Assembly: GCA_023423695.1 (NCBI GenBank)
Contig: JAFAFA010000054.1
Location: 1-64,000, forward strand
DNA length: 64,000 nucleotides
Direction of reading: 5' to 3'
Source: Pseudomonadota bacterium
GTDB lineage: Bacteria; Pseudomonadota; Alphaproteobacteria; Azospirillales; Azospirillaceae
Shown: positions 45,606 through 54,440 of the stretch, in pieces
Numbering within the stretch: position 1 is the stretch's first letter
Layout of the letters: every line of letters begins with the position of its first letter
Translations under genes and position numbers: made by a program
The notes under the pieces: model-generated
Database searches by the model: none
What the model was told of the DNA's origin: nothing
Seen by the model: only the letters and a program-made list of their open reading frames with translations

Positions 45606-46001
45606 ATGCTCGGAACCCTGACGCTTCTGCTGCTCTGCCAACTGGCGGGCGAACTGGCCGCCCGCCTGCTGCACCTGCCGGTCCCCGGGCCGGTGCTGGG
45701 CATGCTCCTGCTGTTCGCCGGGCTTCTGCTGCGCGGCGGGGTTCCGGCAGCGGTGCAGGATACGGCCGGCGGGCTGCTGCGGCACCTGTCCCTTCTGTTC
45801 GTGCCGGCCGGCGTCGGCGTGATGGTCCATGTCACCCGTCTGGAGACGGAAGCGCTGCCCATCATCGTCGCGCTGTTCGGCAGCACGCTGTTCGGCATCG
45901 CCGTGACGGCCAAGCTGATGGCCTTCCTGCTGAGCCGCACCGACCCGCGGCTGGAGGAGGAACCGGCGGCCGGGAAGCCGGTGAAAGGGGACCGCGCATG
46001 A
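45606..46001 (+). CDS. CidA/LrgA family membrane protein
   Basis: The 131-residue product has four hydrophobic helices and the family stretch LLHLPVPGPVLGMLLLFAGL and LFVPAGVGVMVHVTRLETEA. CidA/LrgA proteins act with LrgB partners in murein-hydrolase control or in small-acid export. The ATG at 45606 is chosen by homology; it overlaps the LrgB-like gene by four bases. Confidence 0.9.
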   Translation: MLGTLTLLLLCQLAGELAARLLHLPVPGPVLGMLLLFAGLLLRGGVPAAVQDTAGGLLRHLSLLFVPAGVGVMVHVTRLETEALPIIVALFGSTLFGIAVTAKLMAFLLSRTDPRLEEEPAAGKPVKGDRA

Positions 46002-46720
46002 GCGACGACCTTCACCAGATCTGGGTCTATCTGTCGGCGAACCCGCTGGCCGGGCTGACCCTGACCCTGGTCGCCTACCAATGCGGACTGTGGCTGTTCG
46101 AGAAGCTGGGTCGGCGCCCGGTGCTGAACCCTGTGCTGATCGCGGTCGTCCTGATCGCCGGCGTGCTGAGCCTGTCGGGCATCGATTACCGCACCTATTT
46201 CGACGGCGCGCAGTTCGTCCATTTCCTGCTGGGTCCGGCGACGGTGGCGCTGGCCGTTCCGCTCTACAACCAGTTCCAGGAGGTCCGCCGCTCGGCCCTG
46301 GCCCTGGTGGTGGCGCTGCTGGTGGGCTCGGCAGCCTCGGCGTTGAGCGCGGTGGCGCTGGTCTGGGTCTTCGGCGGATCGGCGGCGACGATCCTGTCGA
46401 TGGCGCCCAAATCCGTCACCTCCCCCATCGCCATGGGCGTGTCGGAGCAGATCGGCGGCCTGCCGTCGCTGACCGCGGTGTTCGTCATCATCACCGGCAT
46501 CGTCGCCGCAAGCCTCGGCACCTGGGTTCTGAACCTCGTGCGGGTGAAGGACTGGCGCGCCCGCGGGTTCGGCATGGGCGTGGCGGCGCACGGCATCGGC
46601 ACGGCGCGCGCCCTGCAGGTCAATGAGGTGGCCGGCGCCTTCGCAGGTCTCGGTATGGGGCTGAACGGGCTGGCGACGGCGCTGCTGTTGCCGACGCTGT
46701 ATCACCTGATCTGGGGATAA
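45998..46720 (+). CDS. LrgB family membrane protein
   Basis: The 240-residue polytopic protein has the LrgB pattern FLLGPATVALAVPLYNQ, LSMAPKSVTSPIAMGVSEQI and GVAAHGIGTARALQVNEVAGAFAGL. It is translated from an ATGA overlap with the CidA/LrgA-like gene, so the two are made together. Confidence 0.93.
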   Translation: MSDDLHQIWVYLSANPLAGLTLTLVAYQCGLWLFEKLGRRPVLNPVLIAVVLIAGVLSLSGIDYRTYFDGAQFVHFLLGPATVALAVPLYNQFQEVRRSALALVVALLVGSAASALSAVALVWVFGGSAATILSMAPKSVTSPIAMGVSEQIGGLPSLTAVFVIITGIVAASLGTWVLNLVRVKDWRARGFGMGVAAHGIGTARALQVNEVAGAFAGLGMGLNGLATALLLPTLYHLIWG

Positions 46721-46771
46721 TGCACATCAATGGTTGGTGCATCCCGCAGTCCGTTTTTCGCCAATCCGGGC

Positions 46772-46800
46772 TTGACAGCCATGCCGCACCTGCGCACAGT
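46772..46800 (+). promoter_or_regulatory. Candidate promoter of the leuA leader
   Basis: TTGACA (46772-46777) is followed after 17 bases by CACAGT, which is a poor -10. If used, transcription would begin almost at the leader peptide ATG (46808). Confidence 0.45.
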
Positions 46801-46807
46801 GCGGGCC

Positions 46808-46864
46808 ATGAACACCATCGACCGTCAGAACGCCCTTCTTCGACTTCTCGGCCCGGCGCTTTAA
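46808..46864 (+). CDS. leuL: leuA leader peptide (attenuator)
   Basis: An 18-codon frame encodes MNTIDRQNALLRLLGPAL and stops, 251 bases before leuA. The dense Leu codons (LLRLL) are what a leucine-sensing leader would need: slow translation at low Leu-tRNA changes the fold of the downstream RNA. Within the 395-base gap between lrgB-like and leuA I could not settle the alternative terminator and antiterminator helices. Confidence 0.62.
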   Translation: MNTIDRQNALLRLLGPAL

Positions 46865-46873
46865 GCGTCCGGG
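46852..46873 (+). promoter_or_regulatory. Hairpin overlapping the leader stop codon
   Basis: CCCGGCGCT pairs with AGCG-T-CCGGG (one bulge) around TTA and is followed by TTTGT. A ribosome at the leader stop codon would prevent it, so it may be part of the attenuation switch. Confidence 0.45.
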
Positions 46874-47115
46874 TTTGTCGCGTTCGCACACCGTTTCCAT
46901 CGGTCGAAGTGTTTGTTCCATGAGCGATGTTTTCGAAGGCGCCCAAATCGGCGTCGCCCGGCCGGGGCCGGGACTGCGACTTACCGACGGTCGCTGAGCC
47001 ACTTCCGGCGGCTCCGCGGCCGTACCCCTCGCCGGTCCCTCCGCCTTTCAAAATCCGATCCGCCGCCCCGACCGCACCGAATGCCCCGGGGCCGCCAGTG
47101 GAGCCGAACGACGCC

Positions 47116-48807
47116 ATGAGCACCGCGACCAACATCCCGACCCTGCCGAAGTCCCCGTCCAAATACGCCCCCTTCCCCCAGGTGAAGCTGACCGACCGCC
47201 AATGGCCGTCGCGCAGCCTGGACAAGGCGCCGATGTGGTGCTCGGTCGACCTGCGCGACGGCAACCAGGCGCTGATCGAGCCGATGGGGCCGGACCGCAA
47301 GCGCGCGATGTACGACCTGCTGCTGCGCATGGGCTTCAAGGAGATCGAGGTCGGCTTCCCCGCCGCGTCGCAGACCGATTTCGATTTCTGCCGCGAGGTG
47401 ATCGACGAGGGCAAGATCCCCGACGGCGTCACCATCCAGGTGCTGACCCAGTCGCGTGAGGAGCTGATCCGCCGCACCTTCGAGGGCATCAAGGGCGCCA
47501 AGCGCGCCATCGTCCACCTGTACAACTCCACCTCGGAACTGCAGCGCCGCGTGGTGTTCGGGCTGGACCGCCAGGGCATCGTCGACATCGCCGTCGCCGG
47601 CACCAAGCTGATCAAGCAGCTGGCCGCCGAAATGCCGGAGACCGAGATCGTCCTGCAATACTCGCCGGAAAGCTTCACCGGCACCGAGCTGGACTTCGCG
47701 GTCGAGATTTGCGAGGCGGTGATGGAGACCTGGGGCGCCACGCCCACCAACAAGGTCATCCTGAACCTGCCGGCCACGGTCGAGATGTCGATGCCCAACG
47801 TGCATGCCGACCAGATCGAGTGGTTCTGCCGCACCCTGAAGAACCGCGAATCGGCGATCATCTCGCTGCACCCGCACAATGACCGCGGCACCGGCGTCGC
47901 CGCGGCGGAGATGGGGCTGCTGGCCGGCGCCGACCGCGTCGAAGGCACCCTGTTCGGCAACGGCGAGCGCACCGGCAACGTCGACGTCGTCACGCTGGCG
48001 CTGAACATGTTCACCCAGGGCGTCGATCCGGAACTGAACATCGACGACATCAACGAGATCGTCCGCGTTTCCGAATACTGCACGCAGCTGCCGGTCCATC
48101 CGCGCCACCCCTATGCCGGCGAACTGGTGTTCACCGCCTTCTCGGGCTCGCACCAGGACGCCATCAACAAGGGGCTGAAGGCGCTGACGAAGTCCAACAC
48201 CGGCAAGTGGGAGGTGCCGTACCTGCCCATCGACCCGCAGGACCTGGGCCGCAGCTACGAGGCGGTGATCCGCATCAACAGCCAGTCGGGCAAGGGCGGC
48301 ATCGCCTATGTGCTGGAGAAGGACTACGGCCTGCAGATCCCGCGCCGCCTGCAGATCGAGTTCTCGAAGGTCGTGCAGCGCGTCGCCGACGAGAGCGGCA
48401 AGGAACTGTCGCCCGCCGACATCCACGCCGCCTTCCAGGCCGAGTATCTGGACGCCGACAGCCCGCTGGAACTGGTCGAGCATTCGACCGAACCGCGCGG
48501 TCCGAACTCCGGCGCCCGCGCCATGAGCGTGGTGATGCGCCGCAACGGCGAGATCATCACCACCAAGGGCAAGGGCAACGGCCCGATCGACGCCTTCCTG
48601 GACGCCCTGCGCCAGGGCTGCGGCACCGATCTGCACGTCGTCGATTACCGCGAGCATGCCATCGGCTCCGGCGAGGACGCCCAGGCCTGCGCCTATGTCG
48701 AGGTGAAGACCGGCGACAAGACGCTGTTCGGCGTGGGCATCGATGCGGACATCGTGACGGCCTCGCTGCGGGCGCTGGTGAGCGCGGCCAACCGGGCGGC
48801 GCGGTAA
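47116..48807 (+). CDS. leuA: 2-isopropylmalate synthase (long form)
   Basis: LeuA condenses 2-oxoisovalerate and acetyl-CoA, the first step of leucine synthesis. The 563-residue product is the long LeuA type: SVDLRDGNQALIEPM with the metal-binding Asp, LHPHNDRGTGVAAAEMGLLAGADRVEGTLFGNGERTGNV with the HxH metal site and catalytic Glu, and a C-terminal regulatory domain for leucine feedback. The ATG at 47116 matches family starts; in-frame sequence to 46927 is Pro/Arg-rich and not homologous. A leader peptide at 46808-46864 suggests attenuation. Confidence 0.96.
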   Translation: MSTATNIPTLPKSPSKYAPFPQVKLTDRQWPSRSLDKAPMWCSVDLRDGNQALIEPMGPDRKRAMYDLLLRMGFKEIEVGFPAASQTDFDFCREVIDEGKIPDGVTIQVLTQSREELIRRTFEGIKGAKRAIVHLYNSTSELQRRVVFGLDRQGIVDIAVAGTKLIKQLAAEMPETEIVLQYSPESFTGTELDFAVEICEAVMETWGATPTNKVILNLPATVEMSMPNVHADQIEWFCRTLKNRESAIISLHPHNDRGTGVAAAEMGLLAGADRVEGTLFGNGERTGNVDVVTLALNMFTQGVDPELNIDDINEIVRVSEYCTQLPVHPRHPYAGELVFTAFSGSHQDAINKGLKALTKSNTGKWEVPYLPIDPQDLGRSYEAVIRINSQSGKGGIAYVLEKDYGLQIPRRLQIEFSKVVQRVADESGKELSPADIHAAFQAEYLDADSPLELVEHSTEPRGPNSGARAMSVVMRRNGEIITTKGKGNGPIDAFLDALRQGCGTDLHVVDYREHAIGSGEDAQACAYVEVKTGDKTLFGVGIDADIVTASLRALVSAANRAAR

Positions 48808-48833
48808 GGTTCGGCACCTAAGTTCGGCGCTGC

Positions 48834-48961
48834 GCCCCCCTCCCTAACCCTCCCCCACCTCCGATGGGAGAGGGGACTGCCGACGCAACCGCTAACCTAC
48901 CCTCTCCCGCATAGCGGGGGAGGGAGGGACCCGCTCGCAAGAGCGGGAGGGAGGGGGCACC
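48834..48961. repeat. Dispersed G/C-rich palindromic repeat, copy 4
   Basis: CCCTCCCTAACCCTCCCCCACC and CTCCGATGGGAGAGGGGACTGCCG begin the element, in the same orientation as copy 3. The return arm is CTCTCCCGCATAGCGGGGGAGGGAGGG, then a small extra hairpin CCCGCTC-GCAA-GAGCGGG. Confidence 0.82.
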
Positions 48962-49030
48962 ACCTTGCCCCCACCGCCCCGCCCGCCTATAAGTCCCCAC
49001 GAAACGCGTCGAGCAACAGCGGACAGCGCT

Positions 49031-50017
49031 ATGATCGTGGTCACCGGCGGGGCCGGCTTCATCGGGTCCAACCTTGTCGCGGCATTGGCTGCGCGCGGCA
49101 TCACCGACGTGGCGGTCGTCGACCGCTTCCGCGACGGCGAGAAGTGGCAGAACCTCGCCAAGCGCGAGGTCGCGACGCTGGTACCCCCTGAGCAGACGCT
49201 CGCCTTCCTCGACCAGCATGCGGCAGAGATCGACACGGTCTTCCATCTCGGCGCCATCTCCGCCACCACCGAGCGCGATGTCGACAAGATCGTCGCCAAC
49301 AACGTCGCGCTGACGCTCGACCTGTGGCGCTGGTGTTCGTGGCGCGGCTGCCGGCTGATCTACGCCTCCTCCGCCGCCACCTACGGCGACGGCTCCGCCG
49401 GGTTCGACGATGACGGTTCCTGTGACGGGCTGGCGCGGCTGCGGCCGCTGAACGCCTATGGCTGGTCCAAGCATCTGGTCGACCGCCGCATCGCCCGCGC
49501 GGTCGCCACTGGCGATCTGGTTCCGCCGCAATGGGCCGGGCTGAAGTTCTTCAACGTCTACGGCCCCAACGAGGCCCACAAGGGCGACATGATGAGCGTG
49601 GTCGCCAAGCTGCACCCGCAGCTGATGGCCGGCCAGCCGGCGCGCCTGTACAAGTCGCACAAGGACGGCTTCGAGGACGGCGGGCAGTTGCGCGACTTCA
49701 TCCATGTCGACGATTGCGTCGCGGTGATGCTGTGGCTGTACGACCATCCCGAGGTCAGCGGCCTGTTCAACGTCGGCACCGGCAAGGCGCGCAGCTTCAA
49801 GGATCTGGCGCTGGCCACCTTCGCCGCGCTGGGGCTGCCCCCCCGGATTGAGTACTTCGACATGCCCGAGCATTTGCGGGGCAAATACCAATATTTCACG
49901 CAGGCGACGACGGATCGCCTGCGCGCCGCCGGGTTCGACCAGCCCTTCACCGAGCTGGAAGAGGGTGTCCGGCGCTATGTGCAGGATTTCCTGTCGCAGC
50001 CCGATCCGTATCGCTGA
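49031..50017 (+). CDS. hldD: ADP-L-glycero-D-manno-heptose 6-epimerase
   Basis: HldD makes ADP-L-glycero-D-manno-heptose for the LPS inner core. The 328-residue product has MIVVTGGAGFIGSNLVAALA, DRFRDGEKWQNLAKR, HLGAISATTERDVDKIVANN, catalytic YGWSKHLVD, KFFNVYGPNEAHKGDMMSV and the typical QYFTQATTDRLRAAGF end. It is separated by 11 bases from lgt, so the two may be cotranscribed. Confidence 0.95.
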   Translation: MIVVTGGAGFIGSNLVAALAARGITDVAVVDRFRDGEKWQNLAKREVATLVPPEQTLAFLDQHAAEIDTVFHLGAISATTERDVDKIVANNVALTLDLWRWCSWRGCRLIYASSAATYGDGSAGFDDDGSCDGLARLRPLNAYGWSKHLVDRRIARAVATGDLVPPQWAGLKFFNVYGPNEAHKGDMMSVVAKLHPQLMAGQPARLYKSHKDGFEDGGQLRDFIHVDDCVAVMLWLYDHPEVSGLFNVGTGKARSFKDLALATFAALGLPPRIEYFDMPEHLRGKYQYFTQATTDRLRAAGFDQPFTELEEGVRRYVQDFLSQPDPYR

Positions 50018-50028
50018 CCGGAGTCCCC

Positions 50029-50850
50029 ATGTTCGCCACCCTGCCTGTCGTCGCCTTTCCCACCATCGACCCGGTGGCCTTCGCAGTCGGCCCCGTCGTC
50101 GTCCGCTGGTACGCGCTGGCCTATCTGGCCGGCTTCGTTCTGGGCTGGCGCTATTGCCTGGGATTGGCGCGGCTCGACCCCGACCGGCGGCCGAAGCCGG
50201 AGGAGTTCGACGACTTCCTGACCTGGGCGGTGATCGGCACCATCCTGGGCGGTCGGCTGGGCTATGTGCTGTTCTACAACCTGCCCTATTATCTGGAAAA
50301 CCCGCTGGACGCGCTGCAGGTGTGGCACGGCGGCATGTCCTTCCATGGCGGCATGGTCGGCGTGCTGGCAGCCATCGGGCTGTTCTGCTGGCGCCGCGGC
50401 ATCTCGCCCTTCGTCTTCGGCGACATCATCGCCGCCTGCACGCCGATCGGGCTGTTCTTCGGCCGGATAGCCAATTTCATCAATGGCGAGCTGTATGGCC
50501 GGGCGGCGCCCGACTTCGCCTATGCGATGGTGTTCCCGCGCGATCCGCTCCAGGTGCCCCGCCACCCCAGCCAGCTTTACGAGGCGGTGCTGGAGGGGCT
50601 GGTGCTGTTCGTTCTGCTGGCGATCGCCATCCGCAACCCGACGCTGCGCAACCGGCCGGGCACGGTCGGCGGGCTTTTCCTGATCGGCTACGGCCTGTCG
50701 CGCATCATCGTGGAGTTCTTCCGCGAGCCCGACCCGCAGCTGGGCTTCCTGTTCGCCGGCGCCACGATGGGACAGCTGCTGTCGCTGCCGATGGTCGCGG
50801 TCGGCCTGTGGCTGGTCCTGCGCGGCCGGCGCCATCCTCTCCCGGCCTGA
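50029..50850 (+). CDS. lgt: Prolipoprotein diacylglyceryl transferase
   Basis: Lgt adds diacylglycerol to the lipobox Cys of lipoproteins in the inner membrane. The 273-residue polytopic protein has the family motifs VWHGGMSFHGGMVG, the signature GRIANFINGELYGR, and RHPSQLYEAVLEG. It lies four bases before the methyltransferase gene at 50855, a common alphaproteobacterial order. Confidence 0.96.
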   Translation: MFATLPVVAFPTIDPVAFAVGPVVVRWYALAYLAGFVLGWRYCLGLARLDPDRRPKPEEFDDFLTWAVIGTILGGRLGYVLFYNLPYYLENPLDALQVWHGGMSFHGGMVGVLAAIGLFCWRRGISPFVFGDIIAACTPIGLFFGRIANFINGELYGRAAPDFAYAMVFPRDPLQVPRHPSQLYEAVLEGLVLFVLLAIAIRNPTLRNRPGTVGGLFLIGYGLSRIIVEFFREPDPQLGFLFAGATMGQLLSLPMVAVGLWLVLRGRRHPLPA

Positions 50851-50854
50851 CGCC

Positions 50855-52036
50855 ATGGCGGACGAGAGCGCCTGGGCCGAAAACGCTGGGGCCGAAAACG
50901 CTGGGGCCGAAAACGCTGGAGCGGAGACGCTGGCCCGCCTGCTGGCCCGCCGCATTCTGATGGACGGCCCGATCAGCGTCGGTGCCTTCATGGCGGAAGC
51001 GCTGGGCCACCCGCGGCTCGGCTATTACATCCGCCAGGATCCGTTCGGCAGCGGCGGCGACTTCACCACCGCCCCGGAAATCAGCCAGATGTTCGGCGAG
51101 CTGGTGGGTCTGTGGTGCGTCGACAGCTGGGCGCGGCTGGGCGGCCCCGGCCCCTTCCATCTGGTGGAGCTGGGTCCCGGCCGCGGCACGCTGATGGCGG
51201 ACGTGCTGCGGGCCGCGGCCGTGCTGCCGCTGTTCCGCGACAACGCGACGGTTCATCTGGTGGAGACCAGCCCGGTCCTGCGCGAACGCCAGCGCCGGAC
51301 GCTGCAGCCCATTCTGGGCGACGCCATCCAGTGGCACGACCGGCTGGAGGATGTGCCGGACGGCCCGACCATCCTGATCGCCAATGAATTCTTCGACGCC
51401 CTGCCGATCCGTCAGGTGCAGAAGACGAACCATGGCTGGTTCGAGCGGCTGGTGGATCTGGCGCCGGAGAGCACCGAAGCCGACCCGCGCTTCCGCTTCG
51501 TGCTGGAGGCCTTCGGCAGTTCCGGCAACCGGCTCGTGCCCGGCCCGCTCCGCGACGCGCCCGACGGCAGCGTGGTCGAGGTCTCTCCCGCCTCACAGGC
51601 GGTGGCGCGGCTGATCGGTGCCCGGCTGGCCGCCGCCCCCGGCGCCGCTCTGGTGATCGATTACGGCTATGCCCAAGGCCCTGCGGTGGGCGATACCCTT
51701 CAGGCGCTGCGCCGCCACGCCTTCGCCCCGGTGCTGGAGGCGCCGGGCGAGGCGGACCTGACGGCGCATGTCGATTTCGCCGGCATCGCCGCCGCCGCGC
51801 GGGAGGGCGGAGCCCAGCCCTTCGGCCCGGTCGAGCAGGGGGAGTGGCTGACCCGTCTGGGCATCCACCAACGGGCGTCCTCCCTGATGGCCAAGGCTAC
51901 CCCGGTCCAGGCCAAGGATATCCAAACTGCGTTGGACCGCTTGATCGAGCCTGCGCAAATGGGCAGGCTGTTCAAGCTGGTCGCGCTGGCCACGCCCGGA
52001 GCCTTCGCCGACGCCTCCCCGCCGGCGGGCTTCTGA
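50855..52036 (+). CDS. SAM-dependent methyltransferase, MidA/NDUFAF7 family
   Basis: The 393-residue product contains AEALGHPRLGYYIRQDPFGS, GDFTTAPEISQMFGELVGLW, LVELGPGRGTLMADVLRA (SAM site) and ILIANEFFDALPIRQ, the MidA family. The mitochondrial homologue methylates an arginine of complex I subunit NDUFS2; a similar role in bacteria is inferred. The N-terminus has an ENAGA repeat from a 15-base tandem repeat at 50873-50917. It lies between lgt and pgeF, the usual order in this group. Confidence 0.92.
   Translation: MADESAWAENAGAENAGAENAGAETLARLLARRILMDGPISVGAFMAEALGHPRLGYYIRQDPFGSGGDFTTAPEISQMFGELVGLWCVDSWARLGGPGPFHLVELGPGRGTLMADVLRAAAVLPLFRDNATVHLVETSPVLRERQRRTLQPILGDAIQWHDRLEDVPDGPTILIANEFFDALPIRQVQKTNHGWFERLVDLAPESTEADPRFRFVLEAFGSSGNRLVPGPLRDAPDGSVVEVSPASQAVARLIGARLAAAPGAALVIDYGYAQGPAVGDTLQALRRHAFAPVLEAPGEADLTAHVDFAGIAAAAREGGAQPFGPVEQGEWLTRLGIHQRASSLMAKATPVQAKDIQTALDRLIEPAQMGRLFKLVALATPGAFADASPPAGF
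50873..50917 (+). repeat. Three 15-bp tandem repeats in the methyltransferase N-terminus
   Basis: GGGGCCGAAAACGCT is repeated three times in frame, the first copy with one T. It encodes AENAG repeats before the conserved domain, so copy number could vary without a frame change. Confidence 0.93.
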
Positions 52037-52169
52037 CGGCCAGGCGCCGACAACCGGTTAGAGACAAGAGCACCAAACCCGCCATCGAGACAAACCGGGC
52101 GGACCGTGCATCGCGGCCCCCTGCCCTGTTGGGCATGCGGGAGCCATAGAACAGGGAAGGACGGCGTTC

Positions 52170-52937
52170 GTGATCACACTCGGCGCGCTGAACGACATCA
52201 CCCATATCCGCCACGCTTTTTTCACCCGCGCCGGCGGAGTGTCCACCGGGCTGTACGCCTCGCTGAATTGCGGGCTGGGGTCCAACGATTCACCGGCGGC
52301 GGTGCACGAGAACCGCGCCCGCGCCGCGGCACGGATGGAGGTGGTGCCCGAAAACCTCGTCACCTGCCATCAGGTCCACAGCCCGACCTGCGTCGTGGTG
52401 GACGAACCGTGGACTCCGGAGACGGCCCCCAAGGCCGACGCCATGGCCACCCGGCAGGCGGGGATCGCGCTGGGCATCCTGACCGCCGACTGCGCGCCCG
52501 TGCTGTTCGCCGACAGCAAGGCCCGCGTGATCGGTGCGGCCCATGCGGGTTGGAAGGGCGCCAAGGGCGGCGTCATCGAAGCGACCGTCGCCCGCATGGT
52601 GGAGCTGGGTGCCAAGCCGAACCGCATCGTCGCCTGCATCGGCCCCTGCATCGCCCAGCGCTCCTACGAGGTGGGGCCGGAGTTCCCCGCCCCGTTCGAG
52701 GAGGAGGACCCGCGCAACCGCGACTATTTCGCCCCCGCCCGCAAACCCGGCCATTTCCTGTTCGATCTGGCCGCCTACGTCACCCGGCGGCTGGGCGACT
52801 CCGGCGTCACGGTTATCCAGCGCTGCCCCAACGACACGGTGGCGGAGGAGGATCGCTTTTTCAGCTACCGCCGTTCCTGCCTTCGGGGGGAGCCGGATTA
52901 CGGCCGCGGCCTTTCGGCCATCGTCCTGCAGAACTGA
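52170..52937 (+). CDS. pgeF: Peptidoglycan editing factor PgeF (YfiH, laccase-domain)
   Basis: PgeF removes wrongly placed amino acids from muropeptide precursors; the family was earlier called polyphenol oxidase. The 255-residue product has the zinc ligands in VTCHQVHSPTC, LTADCAPVLFAD and GAAHAGWKGAKGGV. A GTG start with GGAAGGA nine bases upstream is used. It follows the MidA-like gene by 133 bases. Confidence 0.92.
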   Translation: MITLGALNDITHIRHAFFTRAGGVSTGLYASLNCGLGSNDSPAAVHENRARAAARMEVVPENLVTCHQVHSPTCVVVDEPWTPETAPKADAMATRQAGIALGILTADCAPVLFADSKARVIGAAHAGWKGAKGGVIEATVARMVELGAKPNRIVACIGPCIAQRSYEVGPEFPAPFEEEDPRNRDYFAPARKPGHFLFDLAAYVTRRLGDSGVTVIQRCPNDTVAEEDRFFSYRRSCLRGEPDYGRGLSAIVLQN

Positions 52938-53137
52938 ACCGGTCCGAACAGGCGGCGCCGCGCCGCGGTCATGCCGCCCGCGCAGGGCGGCATTCCCCAA
53001 TGGGACAAGACCCCACCGTCATCGAACGTTTACATGGGCACGCCCCTTTGTTATGGTCCGCCCCGTTTTCAAGGGGCGGCGGCGCGCAAGCGGCGGACGT
53101 GCCTTGAGCCGTTTCCCTGCAAAGAGAGCCGACCCCG

Positions 53138-54073
53138 ATGAAGGTGCTTGCCGGCAACAGCAACCGTCCGCTGGCCGAGGCGATCTCCACCTGTCTCGGC
53201 GTGCCGCTGACCAAAGCCAGCGTCCGCCGTTTCTCCGACATGGAGGTTTTCGTCGAGATCCTGGAGAACGTGCGCGGCGAGGACGTGTTCGTCGTCCAGT
53301 CGACCTCGTTCCCGGCCAACGACAACCTGATGGAACTGCTGGTGACGATCGATGCGCTTCGGCGCGGGTCGGCCCGGCGCATCACGGCGGTCATCCCCTA
53401 CTACGGCTACGCCCGCCAGGATCGCAAGACCGGCCCGCGCACGCCGATCTCGGCCAAGCTGGTCGCCAACCTGATCACCCAGGCCGGCGCCAACCGCGTG
53501 CTGACGATGGACCTGCACGCAGGCCAGATCCAGGGCTTCTTCGACATCCCCACCGACAACCTGATGGCCGCCCCGGTCTTCGAGAAGGACATCCGCCAGT
53601 CCTTCGAGAACATCGGCGAGGTCACCATCGTGTCGCCGGACGTCGGCGGCGTGGTGCGCGCCCGCGCGCTGGCCAAGCGCCTGGACGCCGATCTGGCGAT
53701 CATCGACAAGCGGCGTGAGCGCGCCGGCGTGTCGGAGGTGATGAACATCATCGGCGATGCCGACGGCCGCCGCTGCATCCTGATCGACGACATCGTCGAC
53801 TCGGGCGGCACGCTGTGCAACGCAGCCGTCGCCCTGATGGAAGCCGGTGCCAAGTCGGTCCACGCCTTCTGCACCCACGGCGTCCTGTCCGGCGGTGCGG
53901 TCGCCCGCGTCGCCGTGTCGCCGCTGGAGCAGCTGGTCACCACCGACAGTATCCAGGCGACCGAGGCGGTGCGCGTGTCGCGCAACATCCGCCAGCTGAC
54001 CATCGCCCCCCTGCTCGCCGAGGCCATCATGCGCATCAGCGAGGAGCGGTCGGTGTCGAGCCTGTTCTCGTAA
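53138..54073 (+). CDS. prs: Ribose-phosphate pyrophosphokinase (PRPP synthetase)
   Basis: Prs makes PRPP from ribose 5-phosphate and ATP. The 311-residue product starts MKVLAGNSNRPLAEAISTCL and has YYGYARQDRKTGPRTPISAK, the metal-binding DLHAGQIQGFFDIPTDNL, and the PRPP loop ILIDDIVDSGGTLCNAA. It has its own terminator. Confidence 0.96.
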   Translation: MKVLAGNSNRPLAEAISTCLGVPLTKASVRRFSDMEVFVEILENVRGEDVFVVQSTSFPANDNLMELLVTIDALRRGSARRITAVIPYYGYARQDRKTGPRTPISAKLVANLITQAGANRVLTMDLHAGQIQGFFDIPTDNLMAAPVFEKDIRQSFENIGEVTIVSPDVGGVVRARALAKRLDADLAIIDKRRERAGVSEVMNIIGDADGRRCILIDDIVDSGGTLCNAAVALMEAGAKSVHAFCTHGVLSGGAVARVAVSPLEQLVTTDSIQATEAVRVSRNIRQLTIAPLLAEAIMRISEERSVSSLFS

Positions 54074-54095
54074 AGAGAGCGGCAGAGTCACGGAA

Positions 54096-54128
54096 GAGGC
54101 CCTTTCCCGGCGGGAGAGGGCCTTTTTT
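54096..54128 (+). terminator. Terminator of prs
   Basis: GGCCCTTTCCC pairs with GGGAGAGGGCC (one mismatch) across a 3-base loop and is followed by six T, 25 bases after the stop. Confidence 0.92.
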
Positions 54129-54146
54129 GTTGCGCGCGTTTTGCCC

Positions 54147-54347
54147 TCAGCCCTCACCCGCCAGCCTATGGAAGTCGTTCGCCGTCACCTGCCCGCCGGT
54201 CGCGGCGGCAATGCGTGCCATCACCGCCGGACGGGGAACCCGGCGGCCATGGCGGTAGCGGTTGACCGTGGCCTGACTCGTCCCGATCTGGGCGGCGAAG
54301 GCCTCTTCCTTGGTTGCGGTTTGGGTGAGCCAGTCATCGAGCGTCAT
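54147..54347 (-). CDS. Small helix-turn-helix (XRE/Cro-like) protein
   Basis: A 66-residue protein with one HTH: EAFAAQIGTSQATVNRYRHG followed by RRVPRPAVMARIAAAT. It is only a DNA-binding domain, like phage Cro. It is divergent from a larger XRE/S24 repressor with a 93-base region containing inverted repeats between them, resembling a Cro/CI switch, though no phage genes are nearby. Confidence 0.82.
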   Translation of the reverse strand: MTLDDWLTQTATKEEAFAAQIGTSQATVNRYRHGRRVPRPAVMARIAAATGGQVTANDFHRLAGEG

Positions 54348-54349
54348 AC

Positions 54350-54417
54350 CGCAATGGTTTAGACCAAGCCGGGTTCTGCGCGCAACTGGATTTATTCCAT
54401 TGCGTTGGACTTTCCAA
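54350..54417. promoter_or_regulatory. Operator-like inverted repeats between the two HTH genes
   Basis: CGCAATGG (54350-54357) is repeated inverted as CCATTGCG (54397-54404), and TTGGA-CTT-TCCAA (54405-54417) is a perfect short palindrome. They lie in the 93-base divergent region and may bind one or both flanking regulators. Confidence 0.45.
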
Positions 54418-54440
54418 AGCCGTTTTGGTATGAACGGGCC

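Noticed and set aside
46981..48657. 558-codon minus-strand frame opposite leuA
   Set aside because: Antisense shadow of a strongly conserved enzyme.
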